Positions 22,601 through 34,363 of a stretch of DNA of 64,000 nt are shown in pieces; the stretch's first letter is position 1; every line of letters starts with the position of its first letter. Under the pieces are notes generated by a model. The model saw only the letters and a list, made by a program, of their open reading frames with translations, was not told the origin of the DNA and ran no database searches. Both the position numbers and the translations under genes were made by a program. The stretch is from contig CM075103.1 of the NCBI GenBank assembly GCA_037576195.1, positions 32,014,723 to 32,078,722 of the forward strand, written 5' to 3'. The stretch comes from Phytoseiulus persimilis. Lineage: Eukaryota; Arthropoda; Arachnida; Mesostigmata; Phytoseiidae.

Positions 22601-24427
22601 CGATTGGGTTCATTACATCTGACGGCGTGGTCGTCATCTTGAAAACCACTCTTATGGCCCGAGTGGACGATCACGATTTTTTCCTCGCCGGTCACGCTGT
22701 ATTCCTCTTGTTAATAAGGCAGCGAACATTCAACTCTCGAGATGCACTCCCTCTCAATCGCAAGTTATCGGGAGTTAGTAGTAAGTTACGGGTTCCAAGG
22801 CACCTGCTTTGTGACCGAGACCGGAGCGGGACTGTCACCTCTAGCCTCTTCTCCAGAAGCATTCCATGACTCAGAAATGATTGAAGGGCTCGTCCTGGGT
22901 AGTACTACAAATCGGTGTGGGCATGAGAAGCGGCGTTTTTTAGACATGATCTCCAGTTGAAACGCGGTCGTCACCGCAAGTAAAGAATTTTTCTGACCCC
23001 TTTTTACTTTTGCTCATCAATCTGTGGGGTGACGATCGGATTCTGGACTTCTCGTCTTGCGATCGATATTTGCGGGGAGGATGACGCACCTTCTTATTCA
23101 CTATTCGCGCCCGGTATCTCTGTCGTGTTTCCTGAAGCGGCTCAAAGAAAGTCTCCTTTTCTCTCGTCCCACTGACCGAGAAGCGTCTGTGGTCAATCAA
23201 TCGAAATCGTGCTAGTTTTATCGGATGCGTTTAACGATTCGATTAACTTGCCACCGAGATCCATCAATGCTAGCTGTGGCGAGCGTACTATTCAGCACCG
23301 ATTTTATCAGCCTCGCAAAATCGCTGATTTCTCTACGAATTCTCGTTCTCCCTCGTATCCCGGGGAGACCAAATTCGGAGAATTTCTCGGAGGCGAAAAG
23401 CATCGAGATCGGTCCGAACTACCCGCCTGGGAGGTTGCTGGGTTACCTTCGCCACGGTCACTCGACGGAGTGACATCGGGTTTGTGCTCCTATACTCCTA
23501 CTTCGATCTACATCCCGTGATGAACCTGTCATAATAGTTCCCCTCCTCGAGCCCCACACTCCCCCCATCTCTCACTCTTTCGGCCGAAGGTCAAGTGCTA
23601 ATACATTGTTTTCAAGAATCATCAAACCACGGTACGTTTCCGCCGACCGAACTTATAAATATCCTGTCATTCCGACGTGTTTCTCGATTCACTCAACCCA
23701 TAGTGCTCGGAGAACGGCGGTTTCCGGCATGAGTCTCAGCTCGGCCCTTTCGAGCCGAGAAACCAATAGCTCGAACAACGGGCGAACTTTTGCGGATGCT
23801 GTCCAGCCTGTGTCATCCTGCCAGTTCAGCTTCTCGTCCCTTGTAAAGAGATCCATCAGGAGGAGTCGAAGGAGTTTGACGTGACTTTCTGCGCACCAGA
23901 TGGAGGCCAGAGTTATTTTCAGCTGGTAATTTCGTGAACTTGGAGCACAAAGAGGCGCTGACGTGCTCCCTAGCCACACAAGTCGTGAAGCTTCGGAGCA
24001 GAGGTTATTCCAAGAATCAGGGCTGTGGAAAAAGCTATATACATGTCCGTTTATTCACCCTGTGAAAGTTCGAGATTTCACAAGTCAGCGATCGTCTAGG
24101 TCGACCTGGGTGAGGCAGTAAACTATCCCGGAAAAATGCGCTCGTGCGATTTTCTTGAATTTACAAAGTGGAACATTGTCTTATCCGCTAATAAATTCCG
24201 TTAAAACTCAACCGTGAATACGTTTTTAACAAACGTCGAGGCTGCCGACCCCACCGCTCACAAGCGCGCGGATGGCTAATTAACACAGAGCCTGGCTGCA
24301 TTCCACTGATGGGTGGCTTATTGCGTTGAATTGTTTTTCCTCGTAAGCGGGCTGATATCTTTAGAGAAGTTGTATTCTTTCCATCGGTTCTCATGAATGT
24401 ATATTATTCAGAGGCGTTAAGATTCCC
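22601..24427. other. Intergenic stretch; one suggestive frame
   Basis: A 96-codon minus-strand frame at 23689-23979 contains NWQDDTGWTASAKVRPLFELL, which loosely resembles an ankyrin-type G-x-T-A-x-x-x-A step. It lacks a full repeat and splice partners. The rest shows nothing recognisable. Confidence 0.3.
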
Positions 24428-27400
24428 TCATCTTCTGTTCCATGTTCTGTTTAAAACGGTAGCCGAGAAGCCAGCCGCTACACAGACGACGAAGACACAA
24501 ACGCAAACGATCGCCATGTCAACTGCAAACGAGCAATAGTGGTAGACCTCGACTTCCGAGAATGATTTCGTTAGGCCAATTTCCGTCGTCACGATTGCTG
24601 ATTTCTTCGGGGTTGTTCCGGGAGTTCAAATTGACTCACCCATCGAGAAGTACTCGCTGGTGACCGGTATGCTGGCTGAGAAGGTTTTCCTTCGCAGCAT
24701 TTTCGGATGGGCGGGAGCTGCATCCTGAATCTGTTTGTATTCGACGAAAGAGCCCGGCTCAGGCACGATGGTATTGGAGGTTCCCTATCGTTAGAGGAGG
24801 TGCTCAACATTTCGACCGGATAGGTATCGGTACATGAATAGCGGGAACCGTTCCTTACCTGCCACTCGATTGGCACAGCCAACTGACCGCCATCCAGAGC
24901 GATGACGATCGCGTCTCGAGCCTGATCCACTGTTCTGCTGACGTCGCTCTCGATTTCCGGCAGAGGCTCAAGAAGTACCATCTTCACCAGGATCTTGTGA
25001 TTCGAATGGTCCTCATACATCTGGAATTCATTTCAAGGAGCTCAACTAGTGGATCTCAACATCGCGAACAGTCATGACTCCACAAACATTTCCAAGGCAT
25101 TCTGACTACGATGAATTTACCTCAAGTTTCTGAACTCGCATTATAGTATCGAACTTCCCGGTTCTTGCGATCATGTCACGAACCCGGTTGAGGAACTCAT
25201 ATCCGTTGCCATAAATAACGTCTCTGAAGTCGGCTAGAAAAGTCAAGAGTGTTGGTAGAGAGTTGCAACTTTCTCAAGGAAGTATTAACAGGTTGGCTAT
25301 GCCAGCTCGAGAATCGCCCAGTCCGATTTCGTTTTGCCCACACTCTGATCACATTTCAAAAATCAAAAGGGGTTTGATACGGGATCTCAAGACGATCAAC
25401 TTGGGTTTCAATCGGAGTGATAATGATGAGCTACGCGTCCAGGATTCTAGGTCACACGAAGAGGCGCGGGAAACTGTCAATTTTTCAGGTGGGGCTCCGG
25501 AGACGTCGGTGATTCACCAGAGAACCGGACCGAGTTTCGGAAAGGCCGTGAAAATAGCAAGCTGTTCTATTCTTTCTTCGATTCAGTGACGTGGCGAAAG
25601 ACCCCCTGACGGCTCTTTCTTGTGCGTCAAACGTATCAAAACGAGGTCCAATTCGGTGGGATCTGACATTTTCACGACGACTTTGAGGAAGATTTGGGAA
25701 CGAAGGAAGAACTCTGCGGCGGTCTCCCCCCCCCCCCCCCCCCCCGGCTGAGAAAGCCGCGGGACAGTGAAGTCTCTATTATCCGTGATACCTGGCAAGT
25801 TCTGCGAATCGTCACAGAAAGCTTCAGAGCGCCTGAACAGTCGGAAACAACGTCGGACCCCATCTCTCGCAGGAGCCGTAGACACTGAGTGGAACTCAAA
25901 CACCGTATCAGATCATATCGAGAAGAGAGCGCGAATTATCGGGACTGCGAATCAGCGAGACTCGTTTCTACTCGACTTGCAACTTCGGATTCAGGAAGTT
26001 CCGGCATTCCAAAATCGTTCCCGAGTTTTAGTTAGAGATCAAAAAGCACCGGGCGAGCCTCCCGGATGACTTGACAGCTCCGTTGCCCTCGCGGAGTGGA
26101 GAACGGAACTCACTTGCAAACCCCATCCGAAAAAAACGTTTCTTGTGATGAGCGATGCACATGGGCGCCTCAAATTTCTCCAGATGCGCATAATCAGCCT
26201 GCACTCTGTAATACGAAGTTTGCTCCGTGCTTTCGAACACCTGAGAAACACAAGATCGACCGGAGTCCTCCCCGTTTCCGAGATTGGCCAGTCGGTGACA
26301 TTACATTGGACGAAAGAGGAGAAGTAAGCACCCTGTTTTCCTCTTTGGCAGATGTGAACAACTTCCGTTTGAGCTGTGTCGTCGGGAGGAAAGCATAGAA
26401 CTTGTTCGTCTTGTTGGAGAGCTCCTCATCGAACCTGAAGCTGACTTCGTGAATCGAAACTGTTCCGTCCGGAGCGTCGACTCCCTCAAAACGTTTGTAT
26501 ACGGTGACGAGCGATCCTCTCTCGTAATACTGAAACGGAGGAAATCATTCGCAAATGCTCCCTTCACAGACTCAAGGCTCCCTGCCCCAAACGCGTGATG
26601 GAGTCTCTCGGCAATGAATATACCTCGCCGTTGCGCGTGTGCTCTTCGGTCAGACCTAGTAGGTCGAAGGGTCCTTGGAGCTCGAACGAGCCTTTTTCAC
26701 CTTCCTTCACTAGCGTGAAGTCCTTGCTCATTGGTACTATGGAGCACTCCCCAGTAGCTGGTTGGACGATGAATAGTGCGCGAAACTCCAGGTCAGCTAT
26801 CACGGAGACGGCTCTACCGATGAAGGGTTCGAAAGTCTTGCCATCTCTTGCTGACGGAGTCCAGTCCATCCTGGCAAGGCGGAAAAGTTGTGAGGACCAC
26901 ACCTGGGAATGAAGACGAGCGTTTGCGCCAAGAGAAAGCCATGAAGGAGCACGATCGGACCCAGGAATACCCGAACAATTGATTGTCGGGGTGGATCCGC
27001 ATCCTCGAAACTACCTCTCGATGTGCAATCGAAGATTGGTCTTGCAGGAGGAGGCCATTTACGCCTCTGGCATTATACAGTACTTCCTCCCGCCAATTGA
27101 AATCGGGTGATAGTTGAGGGAATTGGTCTGTTGCGGTCCGCGGATCGTTCCGACAATGGACGTCTCGGGGGACCTGGAACCCGGCGACAAATTCTGATCA
27201 GGTGATAAGGATCATCTGTCACGGGAGCTCACGCATCATCCTCCAAATACCATTTTGCTCTGAACATAAACGGTCATGAATGACTGATTGAGTCGCACGA
27301 TCGCTCCTGAATCGAGAGTTTCGACCCAAACCATGATACAATCCATCTCGAGCGCCCTATTGGTGAACGTACCGCGAACATGTCGGGATCCATTTCAGGA

Positions 27401-28431
27401 TCCCGTTTGAATCGTGTGACCGATGCAATTTGGTGAACTCTTGATTCGAGCTCACCGTTGCCATTGAGAAATCCGCCGTCGATCTCGAATCTCACCGGCA
27501 TTTTTCCTGCGAAACGGTTCGGGGATGTTGAGAGAATGGACGGCATTAACAAAAATCATGGATTGCGAAGACTTCGATAAATCGAGGAAATTAGTGAGGA
27601 ATAAGGTTCTTATTTCAAGAGAGCGTTTACCGTCGAGTGTCCAGTTGTACGTAACGTTGAGACGTCGACCGGTTATTCTGTCCGTTATGCAGGTGGTGAA
27701 TTTATTCGTTTCGATTGATCTGGTGTCCGAGAAATCAGTGCTGCTCACGAACGCGTACTGATATTTCCCACCAAATAGCAACGACTGGTAAACATCCACC
27801 ATTCTAAGCGGATGACCATCCTTCTCAAGAAAAGGAGCCTTGTTCTCAGCGTTCAAGTCGAAGAACTCGCACTTGAATACCCGGTCAACGTCGCCGTCAG
27901 CGAATCCCGACTTCTCCGTGTACCGGAAGGCTGTGCCAAAACTGAAGAAGCTGACGATCTCTCCCACCGCGCCGGCCTGGTCAGCTGAGCGGATTCGAGC
28001 TCTCTGGCCCTCCCAGTCATACCTGTTGACAGGGTATATTACTGACCAAAGCTCCGACTCTCGAGGAGGCGAATGTTCTGTGGTTATCAGATGAAATCCA
28101 ACCCCAAACATTCTTGACAAAACACACACACACACACACGTTCTCGACGGCCACATGTACACACATACACGAACATACGAATCGACATTCCACTATAGGA
28201 GTTGGTGAATCTGATTTGGAGTGCGCCGAGTACCCACCAAACTTCGTCGGCGTGCTTCGTCTTCCCGATGACGTCGGTCAGTTCGAAGGCCATGTAGTAA
28301 GAGTCCGGCAGGATTGGCGGCAGAGGTCCGTTCGAGTACTCCGGAGGAATGCATACCCACTCGGTTGCCGCACAGCGGACGGCGGCGACCCACAAGCAGT
28401 GTAGCAGGATTCGAATCAGCTGTGAGCCCAT
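24428..28431 (-). CDS. Thirteen-exon type I membrane protein, LolA-like family suspected
   Basis: Exons in order: 28431-28238, 28022-27631, 27506-27373, 27173-27015, 26902-26624, 26529-26332, 26240-26114, 25884-25792, 25713 to about 25591, 25233-25121, 25020-24859, 24724-24640 and 24522-24428. Phases agree at every junction; only the 3' end of exon 9 is ambiguous (25591, 25603 or 25633). The product is about 710 residues. It has a signal peptide (residues 1-21), a beta-rich ectodomain (EVWYDWEGQRARI, VPRDVHCRND, FIVQPATGECSIVP, FRFDEELSNK), a region with YGNGYEFLNRVRD, a final hydrophobic helix of about 20 residues (AIVCVCVFVVCVAAG), and a short basic tail NRTWNRR. The paired cysteines and repeated W-Y-D/yellow-like strands recall the LolA-like metazoan family of unknown function, recalled from memory only. 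Ligand and role are unknown. Confidence 0.75.
25723..25745. repeat. Poly-C tract inside an intron
   Basis: About 20 consecutive C (poly-G on the gene strand) lie just upstream of the exon 9 acceptor (25714-25716) of the membrane-protein gene. The length is likely variable between individuals or sequencing reads. Confidence 0.8.
28118..28140. repeat. CA microsatellite in intron 1 of the membrane-protein gene
   Basis: About nine CA dinucleotides, part of the first intron (28023-28237). Simple repeat with no further significance seen. Confidence 0.8.
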
Positions 28432-31400
28432 TTCCTAGGCTGGTCTGTCACTTTTGAGGCTGCTGATTGGAGAAAACACACAACAAAGTCTGAGAGTTGG
28501 ATATACCAGAGTCAGAACAGAATTCAGCGCTGGAATCTAACGGCATCGCACTGTTTGACAATACTCCGACCAGTCAAACTTGTGTCAGCTTTCCCGGCCT
28601 GTGTTGGATCCGACAGGGAACCGCATCTTCCGAAACGGGTCACAGCTTGTTGACACTCGCTCGGGGAATCCCGATTAACAAGATATCAAAGGTTCAACAG
28701 TCCGTGAATAGTCTTGCAGCGCCATATTCGTGTGCCTATCGTCCGGAATTGAAATCGAAAATTTCAGTGGAACGACCACAACGACCTCTGGAAGTTGTGA
28801 AGCATTTCTTCTCTGTGGTGAGCCATCGAGAGGTTTCAGTGAATGCACAGCTAAATATTCAAGGTCGGACCAAATCTGTGGGAAAGACTCCTCCCACAGA
28901 GTGACAGGTGCTCCATCCGCATCTCTGGCAAGGCTAAACGAGGAGGAATTCTCGTCCTTGCAATCTGATGAGCGACTCTGAATTCCGGCCTCAGTACAGA
29001 GCCGACCAGCACTGACCTGTAGAGCACGTCAGAAAACCATGTTCGACTGTAAAGTAATTTGAGCTGCGGCCGCGGATAGCTCGATTTTCGACGTGGTTAA
29101 GCTCTTGGGGCGTGGGTTTTAGATCAAAAGCCGAGATATCTACTGGATCGAGATGCCACTTTTGTTGAGCCATGGTAGGATTGCATTTTGAGACCTCACA
29201 GCGCAACAGGGCTCTCCAAATCGGCGGCGATTCAACGCAAACAAGTCGACTGGCCAACCCTGTTGAGTCCATTCAGCAGAAGTGGCAAACAACTCTCCCT
29301 GATTCTTTCATTCGATATGATGTGGAGAGGAGCGATAAACCGATCGCGCGCTCGGAAACGGATTCCTCCTGCGATTCCTTCACCGACCGCAATCCACGTT
29401 AGCTGGTACGAAGCTGAACAGGAGAACATTCCTCGAATGATTGGACATCGCAAAAAATATATATTTGTCGCCATGTGATCTTAACGGGGATCGCTCCTCG
29501 AAATGATCAACATAGAGCTTCGATAATGGAGGAGCCTCGGTGAGCTTATTTTGCTGAGAACTGCGGGAGCTCTGTCAGTCTCCGGAAATGCAAACACAGC
29601 TCGAGCTCTCATCAGTTTCAGGAATTTTACTCAACCCCTCCAGAACGGACGATGCTGTTTTAGTATCTTTCCACGCATCCTCACTTCTCGAGGACGATTC
29701 AAACGATTTCCACATCGGTTCATCCTGTGGGAGTCGTGTTCCCAATGTCAGCGGCGCTTGAAAACGTCTGGAGCGATAGGTGAAGTGTAGGAAACGCCCC
29801 AGACTCACATGAGAGCCATCACAACACGGGTTGCCGTCCCAGCTGTCCAGACCATCTCCGGGCGATTCTCCCAATATATGTACGCTTGGAATGGTTCAGG
29901 TACGACAGCCGGTCTCCGAACTTGACTGTCTCCGGGTGGTTGATGCCCAAGTACATCACAGGAACCATACCGAGCAACTCGCGCAGATCTCAACTCGGGT
30001 TGATCTGGAAACCATATTTGGAGCATGCAGGAATCGACCCCGAGAAAATTCAGAAATGTTATTGAATCTGAACCGAACCGCCTCTTTGACACGTCTAAAA
30101 GTCGACTCGTGCTCTTGCCGTGAGAGGAACTCTTCGCAGCGATAGGTCTTTGCCAAAGTAGTGTTCCAACGGAGAGCACACTGTGGCGAGGGAGAAGTCT
30201 AACACACGTCGACGCTGGCTCCTTGAGAAGTGCGTCGCATCCTGCTGTGTTTAAGGCTGCCGGCTTACTGCTGCTTGAGGTGTATCGCCATTTATGGTGC
30301 CGGAGCCTTCTGCTGACCTCTGTGCACCGGTTCCTTAGCGAGTCATTGATTCGTGAGTTCAGATCAGGATCGGGTTCTGGGTGTTTTCGGAAAATCTTTC
30401 AGCTTCTCTCACTGCGGGGAGCGTAGGCTACGGCCGCAGTACCCGCTAACAACATCATGGAAGACTTCCTTGAGTGTATCTCGTGGGGTTGTCAGTGTTT
30501 ATCGTTCGATTAAGACAGCTGTGAACTATCGCCCGGACTCACCTGCCGGTGCCTCCGGGTAGGCCTGGGCTGATTTGAAGATACCATGTTCGGAAGAGCT
30601 TGGCCATAAAGGACTCGGATATGGTCAGAAAGTGAGAATTTATGGAAAGTTCAGTCGAATCGCCAGATATCGGGGAAACAAACGAGCGCTCGTGATGTTC
30701 GTCGGAGCTCTCTGGAAGACACTCCAGGTAAAATTGAGCTCCGTGCCCCAAGTGAAGGTGATGCGCGGACCGCATCGCGCTCACGATGCGCTGCAATATC
30801 CATCTGCTGACGGAGGGAAAATCTCAACATTGTGCGATTCAGAATTGGGAAAATTGTGGCAGATCACTGAATCACAAAAGAAGAAGCACGAAGAGAAGCT
30901 TGAGAGAAGAACACAAAGAGAAGCTTTATGAGATGCTCAAGAAGTCTCAATGATGGTATTTGATCTCGGTACACATTTGAGAAATAGTTGATAAGCGCGT
31001 TGGTCTCGTGAATCTCGCACGATCAAGCACCATGACCGTTGAATGACATAGAATGTTGGAGATTCTTCGGAGAAAACTTGACTAGTTCTAAGGTAGCTGA
31101 TTTCTTGCAGTTCTCTTCTGAACGATGTCAGCCATGCACGTTCCGACATCACTGCCCGCTTCGCTATGCTTTGCGGTGACAGCCGCAGCGTGTGTGTTCT
31201 AACAGAACCGGAGGGAGAGATTCATCCCCTCGAGAGACGGTGGCACGATCAAGAAATTCTCATTTACACCTTCAAATCACTTCCTGCGATTGAAGTCAGC
31301 TCAGCGGATGAACACATCGAAGGCATATCGCACAAATCTCTCAGAGATAGGTGAATCCTCAAATTGTAACCTTCCCGTGGAGTTTTGCGGAACCCTGGAA

Positions 31401-31440
31401 AGTGATATGACTGAGCTTGACCTAGATGACGCATGAATTG
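28432..31440. other. Intergenic stretch with no firmly assigned gene
   Basis: A short minus-strand frame near 29.80-29.99 kb contains VMYLGINHPE and GDRLSYLNHSKRTYI. It looks coding but is bounded by stops and has no splice partners. A 118-codon plus-strand frame at 30575-30931 ends in a K/E-rich tail. Neither is assigned. Confidence 0.3.
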
Positions 31441-32300
31441 CGTCCCTGAAGGTATGTCAATACAGCGACGCAAAAATATGGCACAGATCTCTCGTAACGC
31501 CGACTGGCCTCGAGCCGCTGTTCTTGATCAGCTGGTACAATCTCGCAAATTCAATCGACAGGGAATTCATGCTCGTGGACGATGAGGGCATCTCCGTGAC
31601 GAGCAGACAAGAACTGTCGTTACTCTCGCTGCGACAGCGATAAATGGGAGCAGAAAACTGCTTAGAAAAAAGCTCAAAGAAACCAGAAATGCCTATGGAT
31701 CTGCTCCAAATCGACCTTGCCTGGAATCGAGAACAACCTTCCCGGACCATCCAGCTAGCGTGACTAATTGGAGAAGACCTTTGTAGGATTCCGCTCGCAG
31801 CCCCAGTACCTGGCGAATGTCCCTGATCCTCCCAGACTGAAGCTGACAGTCAAGTTCAAACAGGGTGTACGACTGTTCTTCTAAACTGGCGGACTTGTTG
31901 CATCTCGCTGTCCCATTCGAACCGAGAAAAATCAGACTGTGGAGAGGACAAGGCCGCAGTGATGTTCCCAGACATCCCGGGAATTGGGTCTCAGAGAACT
32001 CATTGATGTCAGCATTGCTCTGGAAGAATTTGCGTGGATGGCGGAATCAGGCGGTCGTCACTCATTTTGGCTTGATACAACTCATCACACGTGCCGCACC
32101 AGTTATGTTGCCTGTCGGTGTGAACCATTCACTGATCTTTACTTCTGAGTATCCTTTCCCAACAATCACCCCAATTCTGTTCTCCACGCTGGTCAGTTGG
32201 AGAAGTGTGCGGTACTCTGCAGCGGAGGATTCTAGGACTACAGGATCGAAACTGGCGATCAATATTTTTGCTCCACAGCGATATAGAAAGGTAGCCTGAA
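31441..32300 (-). other. Unassigned coding-like exons on the minus strand
   Basis: Three open segments follow one another. The first begins after a TTTCAG acceptor near 32296 and ends at 32062 (contains VENRIGVIVGKGYSEVKI and GNITGAARVMS). The second runs from about 32045 to 31697 with no stop (contains FSETQFPGCLGTSL and EEQSYTLFELDCQL, with an acceptor TTCTTCCAG near 32016 and a possible donor GTACTG near 31811). The third ends near 31460 (EFARLYQLIKNSG, DLCHIF). The composition looks like protein, not chance. No family is recognised; a Piwi-like reading was considered and dropped. Confidence 0.35.
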
Positions 32301-32587
32301 AGATCAGGGTCGGACGATTAAGATCTGGCTCATTGAGGTAGCAGTTTCTGGGCTTCGACGGTTACAGGACGCGGGAATACCCAGCGGAGGGAAACCGGGG
32401 CCCTGTACCCTCGACTCCCTTCGTTCACACCCCCTTTGTGGGCCCTCCTTCCCTATTCCTCCCGAAAAATCCCCGTGGTGTCCCCCGTGGGAGCTCTTGT
32501 TCGTATTCGTTTTCCATGCTATCACCAAGGAAGTCGACCCGCCGTATTTCGTGGGTGCAATCCTTCCGCCGAGTTTCTGCGTACAAT

Positions 32588-33430
32588 TACAGGGTGACCA
32601 GAAATAACGTGAACTCGCGAAATTGGCGGTCAAAAAAGGAAGGCACTGGGCATCGACAGAAAATTGACGGATTCGTGTGCTCGGGAGCCTCGGTGAACCA
32701 TATTTCAAGGAGTTTCGGGATGGCCGCCTCGGGCTCGGATACAGAGGCTCAAACGTTTGTTGAAGTTGGCGGCTATTGGCCGAAGCTCTTCCGGAGACAA
32801 TCGACCCCATTCCCGGCGAAGAGAGCGCTTAAGAGCGTCTAAAGTGTTGTGCGGTTCATCGCAGGCCCTCGCTTGTAGAATTGACCAAACACTGAAATCA
32901 ATACGGAGGCCACTCAGAGCACGTGATGAAATCTGGGAAATGTGCTCGACACCACTGCTGAGTTTCCTTCGCACGATGAGCGGGCGCGGAATCCTGCTGT
33001 AAAGTCCAGCGACCTTCACCGAAATGTTACCGCGCATACGGAGCGACAACTGCTCCCAAAATATCACGGCGATACACTTCAGCGTCGATTTTCACTCCTG
33101 ACTGCACGAAAACCAAGGGTGTCTTGCTTGTGGCACGAATTGGATTTTGGCAGTGCTCAACGATTTGAGAGGTTGGAGGCGGCTCCGAACACCAAATGCG
33201 ATCGTTCTGGCTATTGAGAGACTGCTCGATCGTGAACAACTTCTCGTCAGTGAACAGGATAGTTTCCCATGCCGAACCTGCGACCCGCTTGGCAAGATCA
33301 CGGCATCATTGCAGTCTTATACGCTTGTTATCCTCGGTCAGTCGCTGGCCTTTTCTCAGCTTGCAGGCCTTGAGGCCGAGAACATTTTTCGCTATTTGGT
33401 GAAGTTCACCTCATTTCTGGTCACCCTGTA
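32588..33430 (-). mobile_element. Tc1/mariner element, internally deleted, with intact inverted ends
   Basis: The element is 32590-33428 (839 bp), flanked by TA on both sides. Its ends are inverted repeats of about 26 bp that begin CAGGGTGACCAGAAAT and differ at only two positions. On the minus strand it encodes the C-terminal half of a DDE transposase: an FVQSGVKIDAEVYRRDIL segment, then DFSVWSILQARACDEPHNT, then LKRSLRREW and CIRARGGH, the typical end of mariner-type transposases. The N-terminal DNA-binding half and the first catalytic aspartate are missing and the frame is broken, so it cannot move itself. The ends look intact enough to be mobilised in trans. Confidence 0.85.
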
Positions 33431-33849
33431 TATTTGCCGAGAATCGCGTTTTTGCTTATTTCAGGGTCAGGCGGTAAGCTTGACATGACCTTCTGGGCTC
33501 TGCATGGGCTACTGTGGGAATCGCAGGAAGAGTGAGAAGACGTCAACAGCTCAAGCAACGAATTAGGTTTAACGAAGCCGCGGGGGTCAGCAACACCGCC
33601 GCCCCTCGGCAAGGGTCTCCTCTGTTATCGGTCCTTTCGAATGTGAAGGGAGAGAGAAGATGATCTATCATTCCATCCATTGTGACTTCTGCGTCCCGTC
33701 GAGAAGTGCCGTATGAGTTACATTTGTGCGCGGCCACAAATTCACCACGGGCCGTTGCGCTTCTGCCTCCACTGAGTTCTGACACTAACGACAAATTTTC
33801 AAGCGATTCGTCATTGACTCAAACTGAAAAATCATTTTTATTCATCCAG

Positions 33850-34363
33850 GTTGTGGTTCAGAGATCATCCATACAACGCTCTATTCTGCGACCATCATGC
33901 CTCGGGATGGTTCTCTGCTTACTTGGAGGGGAAGGTTTCGGTCATCAGAGTGATGTCGTTGATCGGAAAGCCCAATCGGAGAGCTCTGGTGAGCGCCTCT
34001 CGAAAAAGACCCTGGGTGAGGCATGGACCACGTGTATCGAGAGTCGATTGAGCGCTCATGCTGCCTCCTCGAGCACGTTTCCAAGACACGTGCGAGCTCA
34101 TCTTCCTCTCCGAACAAACCGTGGATTCCCTCAATGGATTGGAGAACGACCCTGAAACCGCCAACGTTTCGTGCCGGAATTTTCGACCGAGTTTGCTCGT
34201 AGAAACCAAGTACCCATTCGACGAAGACTTCTGGGCCAGAACCGTAATGGGTGACGTGAAGACTGATTTCCACAGCCGATGCGACCGATGCGTGTTCACC
34301 ACATTCAACCCCGATACTGGAATGAAGACAAATAAGGAACCCCTCGTCACTTTCCGAAAATGA
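33850..34363 (+). pseudogene. MOSC-domain (mARC-like) gene fragment, probably broken
   Basis: Two plus-strand segments resemble the molybdenum-cofactor sulfurase C-terminal domain of mitochondrial amidoxime-reducing component proteins. The first (33850-33988) follows a good acceptor ATTCATCCAG and ends at donor GTGAGC; it carries GWFSAYLEGK, like the WLS-x-FLG step. The second (about 34058-34360) carries LSEQTVDSLN, NFRPSLLVE, PFDEDFW, MGDV, C-x-x-C (RCDRCVFTT) and DTGMKTNKEPL, the Mo-cofactor-binding heart of the domain. The two are in the same frame with one TGA between them, and no acceptor restores phase. The N-terminal MOSC-N half and the C-terminal end were not found. The minus-strand 201-codon frame over it is a shadow. 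Confidence 0.6.

Noticed and set aside
29805-32262. Possible Argonaute/Piwi gene (VMYLGINHPE, VENRIGVIVGKGY, DLCHIF)
   Set aside because: The motif order on the strand does not follow the PIWI domain, the catalytic residues are absent and several stops intervene. The resemblance is too weak to call.
32304-32810. 168-codon minus-strand frame
   Set aside because: It crosses the left boundary of the mariner element, so it is a chance composite.
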